Positions 62,335 to 64,000 of a stretch of DNA of 64,000 nt are shown piece after piece. Made by a program: the position numbers and the translations under genes. Each line of letters starts with the position of its first letter. Position 1 is the first letter of the stretch. This DNA comes from DATDPM01 sp963841995 (lineage in GTDB: Bacteria > Pseudomonadota > Alphaproteobacteria > DATDPM01). Location: the NCBI GenBank assembly GCA_963841995.1, contig CAWJEX010000022.1, positions 27,715 through 91,714 on the forward strand. The letters are read 5' to 3'. The notes beneath the pieces were generated by a model. It ran no database searches, was not told the DNA's origin, and worked only from the letters and a program-made list of their open reading frames with translations.

Positions 62335-64000
62335 CCAGGCTGTGTGAAAACGCCGGGGATGATATGATTCCTCTGTGATTTGGCGGGGGGATCGATGACG
62401 CGTTTTGTGGTGGGCGATGATCGCAGCCAGAGCACGCTGTTCCCTGAGCGGCTGGATGACTATGTGGGCGATGACAATCCGGTCCGGGCGATCGATGTCT
62501 TTGTCGATGAGCTTGATCTGGCCGAGCTCGGCTTCGGCGGTGTCGAGCCGCAGGCGACCGGCCGGCCGGCCTATCATCCGGCGACGCTGTTGAAGATCTA
62601 CGTCTACGGATACCTCAATCGCGTCCAGTCGAGCCGCCGCATCGAGCGGGAGTGCCAGCGCAATGTCGAGCTGATCTGGCTGACCGGCCGCCTGGCGCCG
62701 GATTTCAAAACGATAGCCGATTTCCGCAAGGACAATGGTGAGGCCATCCGCAAGGTCTGCCGCGAGTTCGTGGTGCTGTGCCGGCGCCTCGACCTGTTCA
62801 GTGACGCGAGTGTTGCGATCGATGGCAGCAAGTTCAAAGCGGTCAACACGCGGGACCGGAACTTCACGCAGGCCAAGATGCAGCGGCGCCTGGAGCAGAT
62901 CGACGAGAGCATCGCCCGCTACCTCTCGCAGCTTGATAGCGCCGATCGCCAGGGGCCAGCGGTACCGGAGGCCAAGATCACGCGGCTCAACGAGAAGATT
63001 GCAGTGCTGCGCCAAGAGATACAGCGCCTGAACGCACTGAACGCTCAGATGATGCAGACCGAGGACAAGCAGATCTCCCTGACCGATCCCGATGCGCGCT
63101 CGATGGCTACGAGCGGCCGGGGCAGCGGGATGGTTGGCTACAACGTGCAAAGTGCCGTGGACACGAAGCATCATCTGATCGTTTCCCATGAGGTGACCAA
63201 CGTCGGGACTGATCGCGGTCAGCTGTCGAGCATGGCCGAGCAGGCGCGCACGGCAATTGGTTCTGAGACCATCGAGGTTGTTGCCGATCGCGGGTATTAC
63301 GCTGGCGAGGAGATCCTGGCCTGCGAGGAGGCCGGCATCACGGTCTATCTCCCGAAGCCGATGACCTCAGGCGCCAAGGCCGAAGGGCGTTTCGGCAAGC
63401 AGGACTTCGTCCATGTCGCGGAGGACGATGTCTATCTTTGTCCCGCCGGTGAGCGGCTGACCTATCGCTACACGAGCGAAGAGGACGGCAAGATGCTGCG
63501 CCGCTACTGGACGACCGCCTGTCAGGCGTGCGCGCTGAAAGAGCAAGTGCACGACGGGCAAGGAGCGCCGGATCTCGCGTTGGGAGCACGAAGCCGTTCT
63601 CGAGACCGTGCAGGCGCGGCTCGACCGAAATCCGGACAAGATGCGCATGCGCCGCCAGACTGTGGAGCATCCCTTCGGCACGATAAAGTCGTGGATGGGA
63701 TCGACGCACTTCCAGATGAAAACGCTCAAGCACGTCGGCACCGAAATGGCGCTGCACGTCCTGGCCTACAACATGAAACGCGTGATGAGGATTCTGGGCG
63801 TTGGCGGATTGATGGAGGCAATCCGCGCATGAGACGGGCCTCCCAGGCCCCAATAAATCCGCACGCTTCGCCTCAAGGAGCTATTAGGCATCTTCACGGA
63901 CCGATTCTGCCGAATTGGCCGCGCCGCGCCGCGTAATCCCGCCGGAATCTCCGCTCACACCACCCACCAACAACACCGACCGCGTTTTCACACGGCCTGG
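62335..64000 (+). mobile_element. IS1182-type insertion sequence ending at the window edge
   Basis: Left repeat CCAGGCTGTGTGAAAACGC at 62335-62353 and right repeat GCGTTTTCACACGGCCTGG at 63982-64000, one mismatch apart. The right end coincides with the last base given, so the sequence stops exactly at an IS boundary. It contains one transposase gene with a frameshift. Confidence 0.88.
62395..63832 (+). pseudogene. IS1182-type transposase, +1 frameshift
   Basis: A transposase of about 478 codons. N-terminal domain: LDDYVGDDNPVRAIDVFVDE and RPAYHPATLLKIYVYGYLNR. Catalytic Asp in VAIDGSKFKAVNTRDRNF and Asp in VEVVADRGYY-like EVVADRGYYAGEEILACEEA. The frame runs to CALKEQ; one extra G near 63548 (CAAGTGC for CAATGC) shifts it. 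Corrected, it continues CTTGKERRISRWEHEAVLET and VEHPFGTIKSWMGSTHFQMK with the catalytic Glu, ending at 63832. Hence intact except for one base. Confidence 0.86.

Noticed and set aside
1..64000. CRISPR arrays, tRNA or rRNA genes
   Set aside because: No regularly spaced short repeats, cloverleaf with GGTTCGA-type arm outside coding genes, or rRNA-like sequence was seen by eye; a dedicated scan could still find a tRNA.

Overview
The window looks like the accessory part of an alphaproteobacterial chromosome, most likely from the Hyphomicrobiales (Rhizobiales). This rests on moderately high G+C, the protein families present (DUF2950/DUF3300 pair, MlaC-type protein, phasin-like protein, NnrS plus quinol NO reductase, PAS_5 proteins, many stand-alone receivers), and IS1182, IS3, IS5 and IS630 insertion sequences. 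The genus cannot be told from the sequence alone. I saw no rRNA, tRNA or CRISPR array.

Layout. 0-5 kb: a minus-strand TonB uptake operon (small DUF2946-like ORF, TonB-dependent receptor, exbB, exbD, tonB). 5-10.5 kb: secreted or envelope genes (DUF2950, DUF3300, MlaC-like, lipoprotein, TPR protein). 10.6-14.1 kb: short tyrosine recombinase, a HigBA-type toxin-antitoxin operon with two operator palindromes, and the chromate transporter chrA. 14.2-17.3 kb: receiver, phasin-like protein, PAS protein and IS5 scrap. 17.7-25.8 kb: a nitric-oxide module (molybdopterin oxidoreductase, two small ORFs, quinol NO reductase, CopD-like membrane protein, nnrS). 26-32 kb: TolB/TPR regulator, secreted protein, aldehyde dehydrogenase and adenylate-forming ligase. 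32.7-38.6 kb: chemoreceptor, three response regulators and a divergent hybrid histidine kinase. 39-44.4 kb: mini IS3 element, receiver, a proteasome-like Ntn hydrolase with an overlapping 64-residue partner, GYD protein and lipoprotein. 44.8-49.8 kb: a second toxin-antitoxin pair, methyltransferase, universal stress protein, LysR relic, COG4705 membrane protein and PepSY protein. 50.5-57.7 kb: beta-propeller, DUF3568 lipoprotein, and a partly duplicated block of PAS, small membrane and pentapeptide-repeat genes. 57.9-64 kb: a complete IS1182 element, zinc-ribbon protein, META lipoprotein and a second IS1182-type element whose right inverted repeat ends on the last base of the window.

Two features cut across the window. 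First, a dispersed intergenic repeat of about 190 bp (called R1 here) has seven same-strand copies between 14.2 and 45.8 kb plus an inverted partial copy at 7.9 kb. The seven copies fall between functionally distinct gene groups, so the region reads like modules separated by a common element. Second, at least a dozen otherwise normal genes carry a single-base frameshift, mostly +1. Several lie in short homopolymers, which points to residual sequencing indels more than to true gene decay, although either is possible.

The best candidate for something little described is the two-gene unit at 40980-42070. It encodes a GTG-started Ntn hydrolase whose second residue is Thr, with Asp17 and a Lys spaced as in proteasome beta subunits and no propeptide, translationally coupled to a small polar 64-residue protein. 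Second is the coupling of a quinol NO reductase with two small proteins and a molybdenum/tungsten bis-MGD oxidoreductase that resembles acetylene hydratase in its cysteine spacing.
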